Positions 5,097 to 15,013 of a stretch of DNA of 16,945 nucleotides are shown here, one piece after another. The notes under the pieces were generated by a model. That model ran no database searches, was not told the DNA's origin, and saw only the letters and a program-made list of their open reading frames with translations. The DNA is from CAZQSL01 sp964595945 (GTDB lineage: Bacteria; UBP15; UBA6099; JAJRTR01), in NCBI GenBank assembly GCA_964595945.1, contig CAZQSL010000080.1, positions 1 through 16,945 of the forward strand, given 5' to 3'. Numbering within the stretch: the first letter of the stretch is position 1; each line of letters begins with the position of its first letter. The position numbers were made by a program, and so were the translations under genes.

Positions 5097-5139
5097 GAGT
5101 ATACCTTCCTTATAGTGTATTGATAAAAAATATACTCAT
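5095..5139. repeat. 9-bp inverted repeat flanking the promoter of the third RHH gene
   Basis: ATGAGTATA (5095-5103) and TATACTCAT (5131-5139) are exact inverted copies separated by 27 bp. One arm overlaps the start codon and the other overlaps the proposed -10 box. The layout suits an autoregulatory site bound at two places, though chance cannot be excluded in AT-rich sequence. Confidence 0.45.
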
Positions 5140-5156
5140 TTGCTATTCCATTTCAA
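5129..5156 (-). promoter_or_regulatory. Possible promoter of the third RHH gene
   Basis: On the minus strand TTGAAA (5156-5151) and TATATT (5134-5129) are separated by 16 bp. The start codon lies 33 bp downstream of the -10 box. The match is moderate. Confidence 0.45.
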
Positions 5157-5859
5157 TGAAAAATGAGAGACAGCAACTAATAATTGTAGCCAATAAGCAC
5201 TCTACCGGTAGTATAGCTACAGAATCTTTATGATAATATTGATACGTCCCTGTCACCAAAATGACGCGACGCCTCAGATTATCATATTTCTCCGCTGGGT
5301 GAACCTTGTTATGTACTGGAGAGAGTTTATTGTCGATTGCTCGGAATAGAGGCTTCACTGCCTGATCGGAATGGGATACCGATCCGCTGTTATTTGTCAA
5401 TCACGGCGGGGTGCGGAGCCCTGCGACAGATCATAAGACCCAATATTTCTGTCGTGTCAGAAAATCGTAAAGATACTATGTTGTATGTTGTTTTGTTATT
5501 GCTGGCGGGTAGGTATTGTATCAAAGATACTTTTCACGCAATTTGTAAGTTGGTCGTGTAAGTGTAATTATTGTCTGTGAAAATTAACACAAGAGCAGTC
5601 TGATTAGATAGAAAATGTCTGCCGCGACAGCGGAGCATGCAAGCATGAGCAATATTCAGTTGGAAAATGCGATGCAGTATGTCGCCTGAAATGGCTGCAA
5701 ATGGAGGGCGCTGCCAGAAGATTATTGCAAATGCCGTATGTGCGGATGAACCGCTGGAGCAAAGATGGCGGTTACTCATTTATTATTGGGAGGGAGCAAG
5801 CTGCCAAGAGTGAATGCCTATTTCGCCAACGGCTGTTATGTCTGCCTGTAGCATTTCTG
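5157..5859. other. Gene-poor spacer between the phage-like block and the glycan cluster
   Basis: I see no convincing gene in this stretch. Frames at 5143-5400 (minus), 5337-5561 (plus) and 5534-5779 (minus) depend on TTG or other weak starts, lack ribosome binding sites and have no recognisable composition. Frames at 5615-5689, 5691-5813 and 5701-5895 (plus) are short and unrelated to known families, and the last one runs through the promoter at 5860-5888. The stretch may hold decayed phage or chromosomal sequence. I see no attachment site, tRNA or terminator that would mark a boundary. Confidence 0.55.
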
Positions 5860-5888
5860 TTGACACTGTTTGTTTCAAAATTTATAAT
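5860..5888 (+). promoter_or_regulatory. Perfect consensus sigma-70 promoter of the glycan cluster
   Basis: TTGACA (5860-5865) and TATAAT (5883-5888) match the consensus at all twelve positions, with the optimal 17-bp spacer. The predicted start near 5895 gives a leader of about 70 nt before the GT2 gene at 5967. Consensus promoters of this quality are rare and imply strong, perhaps constitutive, expression unless a repressor acts. I see no clear palindrome over it. Confidence 0.82.
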
Positions 5889-5966
5889 GCCCTAACAATA
5901 CTACATTATCATAGTGCGTGCCGTGGCAGTTCGCAGGCAAAGCGGATTCGGAAGCGATAAGATAAT

Positions 5967-6947
5967 ATGGGAAGCGGAAACCCGGAAATTTCAGTGCTTG
6001 GCCCCGTTTACAACGAAGCTGGCAACATCAATGAATTTCACAGTGAAATTATCGAGGTGCTGGACAGCCTCGGTAAAAGCTATGAGATTGTATATGTAGA
6101 TGATGGCAGCACTGATGGCAGCCGTGAGATGCTCGCAAGGATTGCCGAGGCCGACAAGCGGGTCAAGGTGATCCTGTTTACACGTAATTTCGGGCAGACT
6201 GCCGCTGTATCCGCAGCAATAGCAGCCGCTTCGGGAAATGTCCTCATCACGATTGACACTGACCGCCAAAACGACCCGCGCGACATTCCGGAGATGCTGA
6301 AGCTGATCGAACAGGGCTACGACGTGATAAGCGGATGGCGCAAGTATCGCAAAGACCCATATATCTCACGTAAACTCCCGTCGGTTTTTGCCAACTGGAT
6401 GATTTCAAAAATTGGCGGACTGTACCTTCACGACTATGGTTGTTCGCTCAAGGCATACAGGGGTGATGTCCTTAAAAACGTGCGCCTGTATGGTGAAATG
6501 CACCGCTTCATCCCCCTGTACGCGAAACAGGTCGGAGCGGAAATAATGGAAATGCCGGTCAATCACAGACCACGTGTCGCCGGAAAATCGAAGTATGGCA
6601 TTGGTCGCACATACAAAGTCGTCATCGATCTGCTCACGGTGAAATTTATGGGCACCTTTTTTACGAAACCGGCATATCTGTTCGGGTCAATTGGAGGCAT
6701 CCTCAATATATTGGCCATTATGTTTGCCGCTTACAGCCTCTATGAAAAAGTTGCAAAAGGCGTCTTTGTTCACAGAAATCCCATAATCATGCTTGCGGTC
6801 TTTCTCTCGACACTTGGATTTCAGTTCATCTTGATGGGACTTCTCGCCGAACTCGTGATGAGGACTTATTTTGAATCTCAAAACAAGCAGACATATTTCA
6901 TAAAGACGCGATACAATCTCGACGACAGCGAATTGCAAAAGCGATGA
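5967..6947 (+). CDS. GT2 polyprenyl-phosphate glycosyltransferase (DPM1/ArnC/GtrB-like)
   Basis: This enzyme probably transfers a sugar from a nucleotide donor to undecaprenyl phosphate at the inner face of the cytoplasmic membrane, giving a lipid-linked monosaccharide for later transfer outside. The 326-aa product has the GT-A fold hallmarks PVYNEAGNI (13-21), VDDGSTDGS (44-52) and the metal-binding DTD (97-99) followed by QNDPRDIPE. GCSLKAYR (158-165) and RPRVAGKSKYG (201-211) are typical of the DPM1/ArnC/GtrB branch. Two membrane segments follow at about 235-258 and 272-297, as in GtrB-type enzymes. The ribosome binding site is weak (GGAAG about 12 nt before the ATG). It is the first gene of the cluster and its natural partner is the GT-C enzyme at 8742. 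The sugar is not predictable. Confidence 0.9.
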   Translation: MGSGNPEISVLGPVYNEAGNINEFHSEIIEVLDSLGKSYEIVYVDDGSTDGSREMLARIAEADKRVKVILFTRNFGQTAAVSAAIAAASGNVLITIDTDRQNDPRDIPEMLKLIEQGYDVISGWRKYRKDPYISRKLPSVFANWMISKIGGLYLHDYGCSLKAYRGDVLKNVRLYGEMHRFIPLYAKQVGAEIMEMPVNHRPRVAGKSKYGIGRTYKVVIDLLTVKFMGTFFTKPAYLFGSIGGILNILAIMFAAYSLYEKVAKGVFVHRNPIIMLAVFLSTLGFQFILMGLLAELVMRTYFESQNKQTYFIKTRYNLDDSELQKR

Positions 6948-6990
6948 CCGGCAGGATTCGATACGCGCCATTTGGGAAAGTGATGGTAGA

Positions 6991-7989
6991 ATGAAAGAAC
7001 GGTTACTCGAACTGATTTCATGTCCGCACTGCGCGGTCAGATTCGATCTCGAAGTCACGGAACGCGAAAACGGAGAGATCAAGACCGGCACGCTCAGTTG
7101 TGGCAAGTGTGGCAGGGCATATCCGGTAACAGGGTTTATCCCCCGGATTCTGGATGGCTACACGGAGCCGCGTGTCGCTAAAACGGCCGAAAACTTCGGC
7201 AATCAGTGGAACTCCTTCACGGAAATGTATGATTTCTACGAAGAAGAATTTCTCAACTGGATGACTCCGCTGACAAAAAAGGATATCGAGGGGAAAATCG
7301 TACTCGATGCCGGATGCGGCATGGGTAGATTTCTCTACTATGCTTCGGAATACAATGCGGCGGAAGCTATCGGCGTCGATCTCAGCCATGCCGTAGATGC
7401 TGCCTATCAGACGTTGCGCGGCAGGGAAAACGTACATCTGATTCAGGCCGATCTGTGCAACCTTCCGTTCGCAACCGTGTTCGATATGTTCTATTCCATC
7501 GGAGTGATCCATCACACGCCTGATCCAGAAGCTACTTTTCACGCTATATGTAAAACATTGCGCCCCGGCGGCATAGGACACGCTTGGGTATATGGATATG
7601 AAAACAACAAATGGGTTGTCGATTTTGTCACTCCAGTGCGCGAAGCCATCACCTCGAAACTGTCACTCGGCAGCCTCAGGGTGCTCTCATTTTTCATTAC
7701 GCTGTTTCTGCAGTCTCTTCTCAAGGCCCTCTATTTTCCCGCAGGCGCATACAATATTGGCTTTCTGAAAAGAGTGCTTCCTTATTTCCCATACATGTAC
7801 TGGCTGTCGAAAAGGAATTTCGGGCACACGCACGGTATAGTGCATGATCATCTGACTGCTCCAATCGCGTTTTATATCAAAAAGGAAGATTTTCTGAAAT
7901 GGTTCGAAAAAGAGAGCTTCACCGATGTAAAACTATATCACCGCAACGAAAACAGTTGGACCGGAGTCGGGATCAAGACCGGCAAATGA
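6991..7989 (+). CDS. SAM-dependent methyltransferase with N-terminal zinc ribbon
   Basis: This 332-aa class I methyltransferase begins with a Trm112-like zinc ribbon, CPHC (11-14) and CGKC (37-40), followed by AYPVTGFIPRIL. The Rossmann domain has motif I VLDAGCGMGRF (104-114), an acidic GVDLS strand end about 24 residues later, and IGVIHHTPDPE as the post-II/motif IV region. The C-terminal third has a hydrophobic stretch near 230-250 (SFFITLFLQSLLKALYF) that may associate with the membrane. This domain arrangement is common for methyltransferases in cell-surface glycan clusters, acting on sugars or lipid-linked glycans. The start codon lies 43 nt after the GT2 stop, so cotranscription is likely. 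The substrate is unknown. Confidence 0.88.
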   Translation: MKERLLELISCPHCAVRFDLEVTERENGEIKTGTLSCGKCGRAYPVTGFIPRILDGYTEPRVAKTAENFGNQWNSFTEMYDFYEEEFLNWMTPLTKKDIEGKIVLDAGCGMGRFLYYASEYNAAEAIGVDLSHAVDAAYQTLRGRENVHLIQADLCNLPFATVFDMFYSIGVIHHTPDPEATFHAICKTLRPGGIGHAWVYGYENNKWVVDFVTPVREAITSKLSLGSLRVLSFFITLFLQSLLKALYFPAGAYNIGFLKRVLPYFPYMYWLSKRNFGHTHGIVHDHLTAPIAFYIKKEDFLKWFEKESFTDVKLYHRNENSWTGVGIKTGK

Positions 7990-8029
7990 GCCGGGCAAAC
8001 GTAATGGCACAAGTTACCCGGAGCACTGA

Positions 8030-8710
8030 ATGAGTCAGAACAGAACTGACGAGAAGAATTTCATTTCCTGGAACGAGGAAATGATAAGGAAGTACGATCC
8101 GGACGAGTATCATAATCATCCGTCATGGATCATCAGAACCATCGAGCAAATGAGATGCAGGACAGTCCGCAGAATGTTCGACGACGCATCTGAAAAATCC
8201 ATACTCGACATGGGATGCGGCGCGGGCAATCTGATTCCCTATTTCGGAGGGTTCGAGTACACGGGTGTCGACATTTCCGAATCCATATTGAAAAAGGCCG
8301 CCAGACGCGCGCATGATAAGTGCACTCTTGTGCGTGCGCTTGTAGAAGAGCTTCCTTTCAGCGACGAGTCCGTTCCGAATCTCTTTTGTTCCGAAGTCAT
8401 CGAGCATGTCGTCGAACCATGCCTCGTGATCAGGGAAGCGGCGAGAGTGCTCAAGCCGGATGGGATAGCGGTTTTCACCATTCCCAATGAAAAATTGATC
8501 AATGCCATCAAGAATATGATCCCGCGCATCGGCACATCGCGCAATGGATACAGGGCTCCGAAACGAATGGATGACGAATGGCATCTGACGGCCTTCGATT
8601 CCAGACTGTTCGAGAGTATCGTAAATGGATTGTTCAGGATCGATAATCGAGTTGGCGTGCCTTCCGTCCTTGCCCCGGTACGATATGTTTTCAAACTGAA
8701 AAAACTGTAG
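8030..8710 (+). CDS. Class I SAM-dependent methyltransferase (Methyltransf_11-like)
   Basis: This is a 226-aa methyltransferase of the UbiE/UbiG-like superfamily. It has SILDMGCGAGNL (57-68) as the SAM-binding motif I, GVDIS (79-83) with the ribose-contacting Asp, VEELPFSDE and FCSEVIEHVVEP as motifs II-IV, then RVLKPDGIAVFTIPNE. It is compact, with no membrane segment or extra domain, so it is likely a small-molecule or sugar O- or N-methyltransferase. The ATG follows CGGAGC at about 7 nt, and the gene is 40 nt after the preceding methyltransferase. Two unrelated methyltransferases side by side suggest that two positions of one glycan are modified, or successive steps; this is inference. Confidence 0.88.
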   Translation: MSQNRTDEKNFISWNEEMIRKYDPDEYHNHPSWIIRTIEQMRCRTVRRMFDDASEKSILDMGCGAGNLIPYFGGFEYTGVDISESILKKAARRAHDKCTLVRALVEELPFSDESVPNLFCSEVIEHVVEPCLVIREAARVLKPDGIAVFTIPNEKLINAIKNMIPRIGTSRNGYRAPKRMDDEWHLTAFDSRLFESIVNGLFRIDNRVGVPSVLAPVRYVFKLKKL

Positions 8711-8741
8711 GCGAAACAATGCCCTCAGCCGGAGGCAGTCG

Positions 8742-10745
8742 ATGTCGACACTTGGTGAGATCAAGGGACTGACCGATCAGTATGCAATCATGTTGCTGCT
8801 GCCAATCGTAATGGCCGGCATTGTCGTGCGTCTGAGAAATTTCACGAAAAAGGGAATCTTCACATACGACGAAGCCGCATATTACCGCGAAATGATAGCT
8901 GCTTCATCCCATATTGGGTTCGTCGTTAAAAACGCCCGGAAACTGGCGAAAACGAAAAGAGATCGGGACTGTGAGCAGCGCAGAGAACTGGTCGCTGAAT
9001 ATGACGCTATCGTCTATACCCATTACGCATATTACAAAGCCTGGCACGTATACCTCGTATGGATTGCGTCCAGACTGAAAGTCAGACCGGATGTCGCTCT
9101 CGCGATTCCATCGGTCGTGATGGGAGCACTTATCCCCATTGCCGCTTATGCGGCATGTGCCGTAGTCTTTGGGAATGCGGCAGGTCTGGTGGCGGCTGTG
9201 ACAATTGCCGTTAACGGGCTTCATGTGCTCCACTCACGCTCGGGCGGCCCAGAGTCAGGCATGGCTTTTGCCTTTATGCTTGCGTTGCTGTTTTCCATGA
9301 CTCACAAGGCCGCCATGCTGGATGCCGGCTCGGGTTTTCTATTTACTCCCGTGTCGCTGATGATGCTTGCCGGATATGGTTTTTGTATCGGCGGGGTCGT
9401 AATGTTCCACCCATTCTGGGCGGGAGTGATACCGGGCGTAATCGGAGCGGGAGAGATTGTATTCGCACTTGCTTCAGGCGTCATGTCACCTGTCATGACA
9501 GGCGTGGCGTTGCTGATTGTATTCGCATCGGCGGTTCTCTGTATCTTTGTCAGCGATCTTCCATTCATCATCAGTTATCATCTTTTCCCCGAGAGTAAGA
9601 TCATTCCGCACTCCAAAAAAATCATTGAGTGGATTGGATTCAATTTCAAACGGCTTGGTGATATGTTGGGGAAAGACGACAAGGAAGGCGCGCGGATTCC
9701 GGCGAGGGAAAAATACGGATTTTACCCGTCTCTGATACGCGAAACTTCAGGGTGTTTTTTTTCCGTTTCCATTGTCGCCGGATGCTGCTTCATGCTTTTC
9801 AATGGTGGTCCGCTGGATTATTACATACTCACGATAGCAGCCATTTTTTTAGCTTTCATGTCAGTCATACCGTGGAAAGCGACGCGGGGGATAATCATAT
9901 TCATCCCCGTTATGGTCATCCTGTCAACGGTAGCGATCGTCAGTATTCCAGTGCTGGTGGCAATACCCGTTCTGTTGATCATTGCCGCATATAACATAGC
10001 ATACTCAATGAAAGTCACCAGTCAGATTTCAGGAATATACAGGGCGGTACAATTCATCAGGGGGAAAGGAGAAGACAGTTTTCTTTGCACCTCTTTTCCT
10101 TTTTCTCTGCTGTACGGCAGAAAGGACAAATTGTATATTCCTACTCAGAGTTACCGAAACATTGAGCACGCTTATCTTCAGGAAGGGATATATTATCTTA
10201 TCATAGAGCACCATGTATTGTTTCCGGCATTCACATCAGATGATTTTCTCGATAAAGTACAGGCAAATATAGCGCCTGTTTTTACTGCGCAGGACCCATG
10301 CGTGACATTTCTTCCGCTATTCTGGGAAGCCGAATACTACTGGACAGGGCATCATATCCCCAAAGGCACAAATGTCACACGATGGAACAATTTCCGTACT
10401 TCTCCTTCGGAAAATGATCGGCTCGTAAAGGTTTATGATCTTAGGGAGGTATTTTCCAGCGAAGCGATCATGAGAGAAATCCATATCAATAAAATCATTA
10501 CTCATGTGATAGAGAAGATCAAAAACGATGAATTCAAAGAGTGTGTCCCAATTTTAAAAAAAGCAACGGCAATGTATCCAGACAATGCGCTTTTCAGATT
10601 TTTTCTCGGGTTTTGTCATGTAAAGATGGGACGCCCCAAATGGGGGGTCAGGGATTTGGCAGAGCTTGCACAGGCGCATACTCTCCCGGAAGAGTACCAT
10701 GAAATGTGTCTGGACATTCTGGCTGCATATCAAGACGCGCAGTGA
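8742..10745 (+). CDS. GT-C membrane glycosyltransferase (PMT/ArnT-like) with soluble C-terminal tail
   Basis: This is a 667-aa integral membrane protein. A first membrane helix (about 15-31) is followed by FTYDEAAYYREM, whose D43-E44 pair sits where GT-C enzymes of the PMT/ArnT group keep catalytic acidic residues. Next come a long soluble loop and YYKAWHVYLVWIASRL, then RPDVALAIPSVVMGALIPIA and LHSRSGGPESG, the pattern of the PMT_2 family. Some eight further hydrophobic helices reach to about residue 420. The last 240 residues are soluble, and the end (about 595-660, ILKKATAMYPDNALFRFFLG and following) looks like a TPR-type repeat. Such enzymes transfer a sugar from a polyprenyl-phosphate carrier to an acceptor outside the membrane, which pairs well with the GT2 gene upstream. 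The ATG follows GGAGG by 7 nt. The acceptor is unknown. Confidence 0.8.
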   Translation: MSTLGEIKGLTDQYAIMLLLPIVMAGIVVRLRNFTKKGIFTYDEAAYYREMIAASSHIGFVVKNARKLAKTKRDRDCEQRRELVAEYDAIVYTHYAYYKAWHVYLVWIASRLKVRPDVALAIPSVVMGALIPIAAYAACAVVFGNAAGLVAAVTIAVNGLHVLHSRSGGPESGMAFAFMLALLFSMTHKAAMLDAGSGFLFTPVSLMMLAGYGFCIGGVVMFHPFWAGVIPGVIGAGEIVFALASGVMSPVMTGVALLIVFASAVLCIFVSDLPFIISYHLFPESKIIPHSKKIIEWIGFNFKRLGDMLGKDDKEGARIPAREKYGFYPSLIRETSGCFFSVSIVAGCCFMLFNGGPLDYYILTIAAIFLAFMSVIPWKATRGIIIFIPVMVILSTVAIVSIPVLVAIPVLLIIAAYNIAYSMKVTSQISGIYRAVQFIRGKGEDSFLCTSFPFSLLYGRKDKLYIPTQSYRNIEHAYLQEGIYYLIIEHHVLFPAFTSDDFLDKVQANIAPVFTAQDPCVTFLPLFWEAEYYWTGHHIPKGTNVTRWNNFRTSPSENDRLVKVYDLREVFSSEAIMREIHINKIITHVIEKIKNDEFKECVPILKKATAMYPDNALFRFFLGFCHVKMGRPKWGVRDLAELAQAHTLPEEYHEMCLDILAAYQDAQ

Positions 10746-10780
10746 TTGCTCCAGGTCTTCATTGCTCGGGAGAATGAACC

Positions 10781-12046
10781 GTGAACACCAATATGCCCAA
10801 CGAACTCGAACTGTTAGCGGCAAATGCTGCTGACCTCAGGCGTGTTATACATTACATCACGCATGACAGAATGGATGATGCCGTCGCGTTGCTGGCAGAT
10901 GGCGGCAATTTGCGGCATCAGGGCATGGTCCATATATTCCATTATCTGTCGAGCCTGGTTTTTGCTGATCATAACAACGCGCAGTTGGCAGCAGCTCACC
11001 TTGAGAGGGCCGTTGTCCGCACGAAAGAGTTTCTGGAAGTTTTGCAGTTGCTGCTGATCCGGCATCAGACACGGTATGATTACGACAGCGCGTATGGTGG
11101 CGCGTGTGAATTACTGAAAAATGACACGATTCAATTCGGCATAAGAGAACAACTTGAAGACTTGCGGGATACTTTCCACACGAAAATTACCGAACATGCC
11201 CGAACGCTTGAGGAGAGTTCGCGAAAATGGTATGGACAACATATTCGTTATCTTTTCGATCAGGGCATCACTCTGAAAGGGAAAAAGGTACTCGAAATCG
11301 GCGGGAGCATAATTCCCTATAATTCACTCGTATATTATTTCCTTGGCGCGGAAACGGTTGCTATAGATAAGTTCCGATCTCCCGATTCAAGTCACATCAT
11401 CGGGATCGAAGCGCAGTTGATATGTTACAAATACCTTTTCGAAGCGCTGTATGATAATGTTATCGGTGCAGATATTGGCGATCAGCCGCGTAAAAACATG
11501 AGCGATGCCATTTCGCGCGATGGCAAATCGGTTATATTTGTCGATCCTATGTTATCTTTTAGATATGGCATTGACTCAGGCGACATGGATTTCGAAAACG
11601 ATAGCTTCGATTTCATTTTTTCCCATACTACGCTTGAACATGTCGGAGACCCCGATGGGGACCCGGCGGATACCGCGCGGGAGATTGCCCGTGTGCTGCG
11701 CCCCGGTGGCTATAGTATCCACCGCATTGCTGTGAATGATCACAGATCAGAAGACAATACCATGCCGTATGAGCAGTTCAAGTACTCTGAACGGGAATGG
11801 CGGAGCATGCCTGTCATCCAATCCCAGCGCACAAACAGGTGGACAATGTCCCGCTGGCGCACGGCATTCACATCATGTGGGCTCGATGAAGTATTCATAG
11901 ACCTCAATGATCCGTCAAATGCCGATTTTCCTCCCATAACAAGTGAGATCATTTCATCGTTTCACCCGGATTTCAGTTGTCTCGACCCGATCGATTTCGA
12001 AAAACTTTACTTTGTGATCGTTAACAGGAAACCGGGCGATGTGTGA
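10781..12046 (+). CDS. SAM-dependent methyltransferase with helical N-terminal domain
   Basis: This is a 421-aa protein. Residues 1-150 are helical and TPR-like (RVIHYITHDRMDDAVALLAD, then AQLAAAHLERAVV), perhaps for partner binding. The methyltransferase domain starts with KVLEIGGSIIPYNS (169-182), a motif I with GGS instead of GCG. It continues with AETVAIDK and FDFIFSHTTLEHV (276-288), then ARVLRPGGYSIHRI. The C-terminus WTMSRWRTAFTSCGLDEV is typical of Methyltransf_11-like proteins. I chose the GTG at 10781 because GGGAG lies 8 nt upstream, whereas the internal ATG at 10793 is too far from it. The gene is 35 nt after the GT-C gene, and both carry TPR-like helices. It is the third methyltransferase of the cluster; the substrate is unknown. 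Confidence 0.85.
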   Translation: MNTNMPNELELLAANAADLRRVIHYITHDRMDDAVALLADGGNLRHQGMVHIFHYLSSLVFADHNNAQLAAAHLERAVVRTKEFLEVLQLLLIRHQTRYDYDSAYGGACELLKNDTIQFGIREQLEDLRDTFHTKITEHARTLEESSRKWYGQHIRYLFDQGITLKGKKVLEIGGSIIPYNSLVYYFLGAETVAIDKFRSPDSSHIIGIEAQLICYKYLFEALYDNVIGADIGDQPRKNMSDAISRDGKSVIFVDPMLSFRYGIDSGDMDFENDSFDFIFSHTTLEHVGDPDGDPADTAREIARVLRPGGYSIHRIAVNDHRSEDNTMPYEQFKYSEREWRSMPVIQSQRTNRWTMSRWRTAFTSCGLDEVFIDLNDPSNADFPPITSEIISSFHPDFSCLDPIDFEKLYFVIVNRKPGDV

Positions 12047-12254
12047 AGTGACAATTACTGAGGTGCCTGGATCGCTGCCGGCATAGCTCTCGAAAGAATG
12101 ATTGTGCCGATCATATACATAGGAAAAACGCTCGGGGCTTGAAGGATGAGTTACTCTTGAAGTATCTTCTATCATAACTGTCTATAGCGGTTGCGCGGAA
12201 TTATCACCGCCGCTTATCCGTCCCGTTTCAGCTTGGGTTTCCGGAGGTCCATAC

Positions 12255-13361
12255 ATGTCGATTGCAAATATTTCCGTTGAACTCTTCACACTCGCTACGC
12301 CACAGAAAAAAGAAACGATGTTCAACCCGTTTCTCATCGAGACGAATAGTGGCAATTATCTGTTTTACTATCGTGCTCCCTTGAAAAAACCGTTTGTGTC
12401 ATTTGATCCCGACGGCGCTTTGATGTACTGCCGCTGCACGCCGGGGCTGAAGGCGCAGACTGACACAGCTTTGCCAGTGCCACGCTTCAGGGGAGGCGGC
12501 TCATCGGTTTCTGCTGCGGTGCTGCCAGACGGAAAATGTCTTCTTGTCGATAATTCGACTCTTGTCCTCAACTGGATGGGCGAGCCGACTCTGCGGTTTA
12601 TCCCAAAACATCAATGGGTCCTGCACCTCAATGGAGCATACTCAATTGAGGTGGACTTTTCCGGAACTAAGCCTCTGTTTGGAAAACCACGACAAGTCAC
12701 CGCACTGCACTATCCTGTCCTGTCGAGTGCCGACAGACCGGCAATAGCGCGTGACGGTACGATCTTCGCAGCTCTTGATTATGACATCGAGTGCTTCGAA
12801 CTCGACACGCAGCCGTGGGAAGTAATACTGCTGTCCGCCTCCGATGCGACTTCCTCATGGTCCATAAAAAGCATCATTTACAGGGAACCCGATGGCGAAG
12901 GCGTCCTACGGCTCTGCCGGCCTTCAATCGTAGCAACGGCAACCGGCTTTGCGTGCGCCATGACCGCCGTATCAGGCAAAGGAGTCACAGCGGGCGATAT
13001 TTTCATCTCACGATCAGACGATGGCGGAGCCACCTGGACATCACCACAATTTACAGGCATTACAGGCTATGGACATTCGATAACCATGCTTCCATCCAAC
13101 CGGCTCGCCATGATTTACACAACCCCCGTATCTCCATACGGAGTCGCACTTGCCATCAGCCCCGACGGTGGGCAATCATGGCCAGAAGAGTGTCGCCTGA
13201 TGATCGACAGCCGCGCTATAGCGGACATCAACTGCCGTCCGCGATTCGCACAACCCGTTTCGCCCGGCGTTCTCACAATCACCTATACACTCAAGGCCGA
13301 TGATGCCATGCCTGCCACCATGCATGCCGCGCGAATCACCGGTTTGCTTGACATTGGCTAA
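12255..13361 (+). CDS. Sialidase-like BNR/Asp-box propeller protein
   Basis: This 368-aa beta-propeller protein belongs to the sialidase (exo-alpha-sialidase, BNR repeat) superfamily. Two Asp-boxes are clear, SRSDDGGATW (252-261) and SPDGGQSW (302-309). The context RPAIARDGTIFAALDY (161-176) and CRPSIVATATGFACAMT (221-237) fits successive propeller blades, and the RP motifs recall sialidase substrate-binding arginines. There is no signal peptide, so the protein appears cytoplasmic or is exported in an unusual way. The catalytic residues cannot be assigned with confidence, and a non-catalytic sugar-binding propeller or another glycosidase is possible. The ATG follows GGAGG by 7 nt. A 208-bp gap separates it from the upstream cluster, so it may have its own promoter, though I see no strong one. 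Confidence 0.75.
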   Translation: MSIANISVELFTLATPQKKETMFNPFLIETNSGNYLFYYRAPLKKPFVSFDPDGALMYCRCTPGLKAQTDTALPVPRFRGGGSSVSAAVLPDGKCLLVDNSTLVLNWMGEPTLRFIPKHQWVLHLNGAYSIEVDFSGTKPLFGKPRQVTALHYPVLSSADRPAIARDGTIFAALDYDIECFELDTQPWEVILLSASDATSSWSIKSIIYREPDGEGVLRLCRPSIVATATGFACAMTAVSGKGVTAGDIFISRSDDGGATWTSPQFTGITGYGHSITMLPSNRLAMIYTTPVSPYGVALAISPDGGQSWPEECRLMIDSRAIADINCRPRFAQPVSPGVLTITYTLKADDAMPATMHAARITGLLDIG

Positions 13362-13444
13362 CCATTGGTTATTCGTGACATGTTTCGTCGGACGGTCAAC
13401 GCTCAATGTGTGCTTCAGTCAGGTTGTCATTGCACATCATTTTT

Positions 13445-13474
13445 TTGACCTTCACCCCCCCGTTGTGATACACT
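13445..13474 (+). promoter_or_regulatory. Extended -10 promoter of glpK
   Basis: TTGACC (13445-13450) and TACACT (13469-13474) are separated by 18 bp, and TGA directly precedes the -10 box as an extended -10 element. Transcription would start near 13481. A short inverted repeat, CAGTG (13478-13482) and CACTG (13491-13495), sits at the start site and could bind a regulator. Confidence 0.62.
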
Positions 13475-13513
13475 ACACAGTGCTGTAAGACACTGATACG
13501 GGGGGATAATTTC

Positions 13514-15013
<1,500 letters not shown>

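Noticed and set aside
5143..5400. An 85-residue minus-strand frame beginning with TTG
   Set aside because: It has no ribosome binding site and no family resemblance, and it overlaps the promoter region of the third RHH gene.
5529..5548. A 20-nt stretch matching 18 of 20 bases of 7534-7553 in the zinc-ribbon methyltransferase gene, suggesting a methyltransferase relic
   Set aside because: Flanking sequence and translation do not match, and one such pair is not far from chance expectation in a window of this size.
5701..5895. A 64-residue plus-strand frame with a hydrophobic end
   Set aside because: Its 3' end runs through the perfect promoter at 5860-5888, it lacks a ribosome binding site and its composition looks arbitrary.
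13411..13447. A possible rho-independent terminator after the sialidase-like gene (TGTGC/GCACA followed by a T run)
   Set aside because: The stem is only 5 bp with a loop of about 18 nt, and the T run also belongs to the glpK -35 region.
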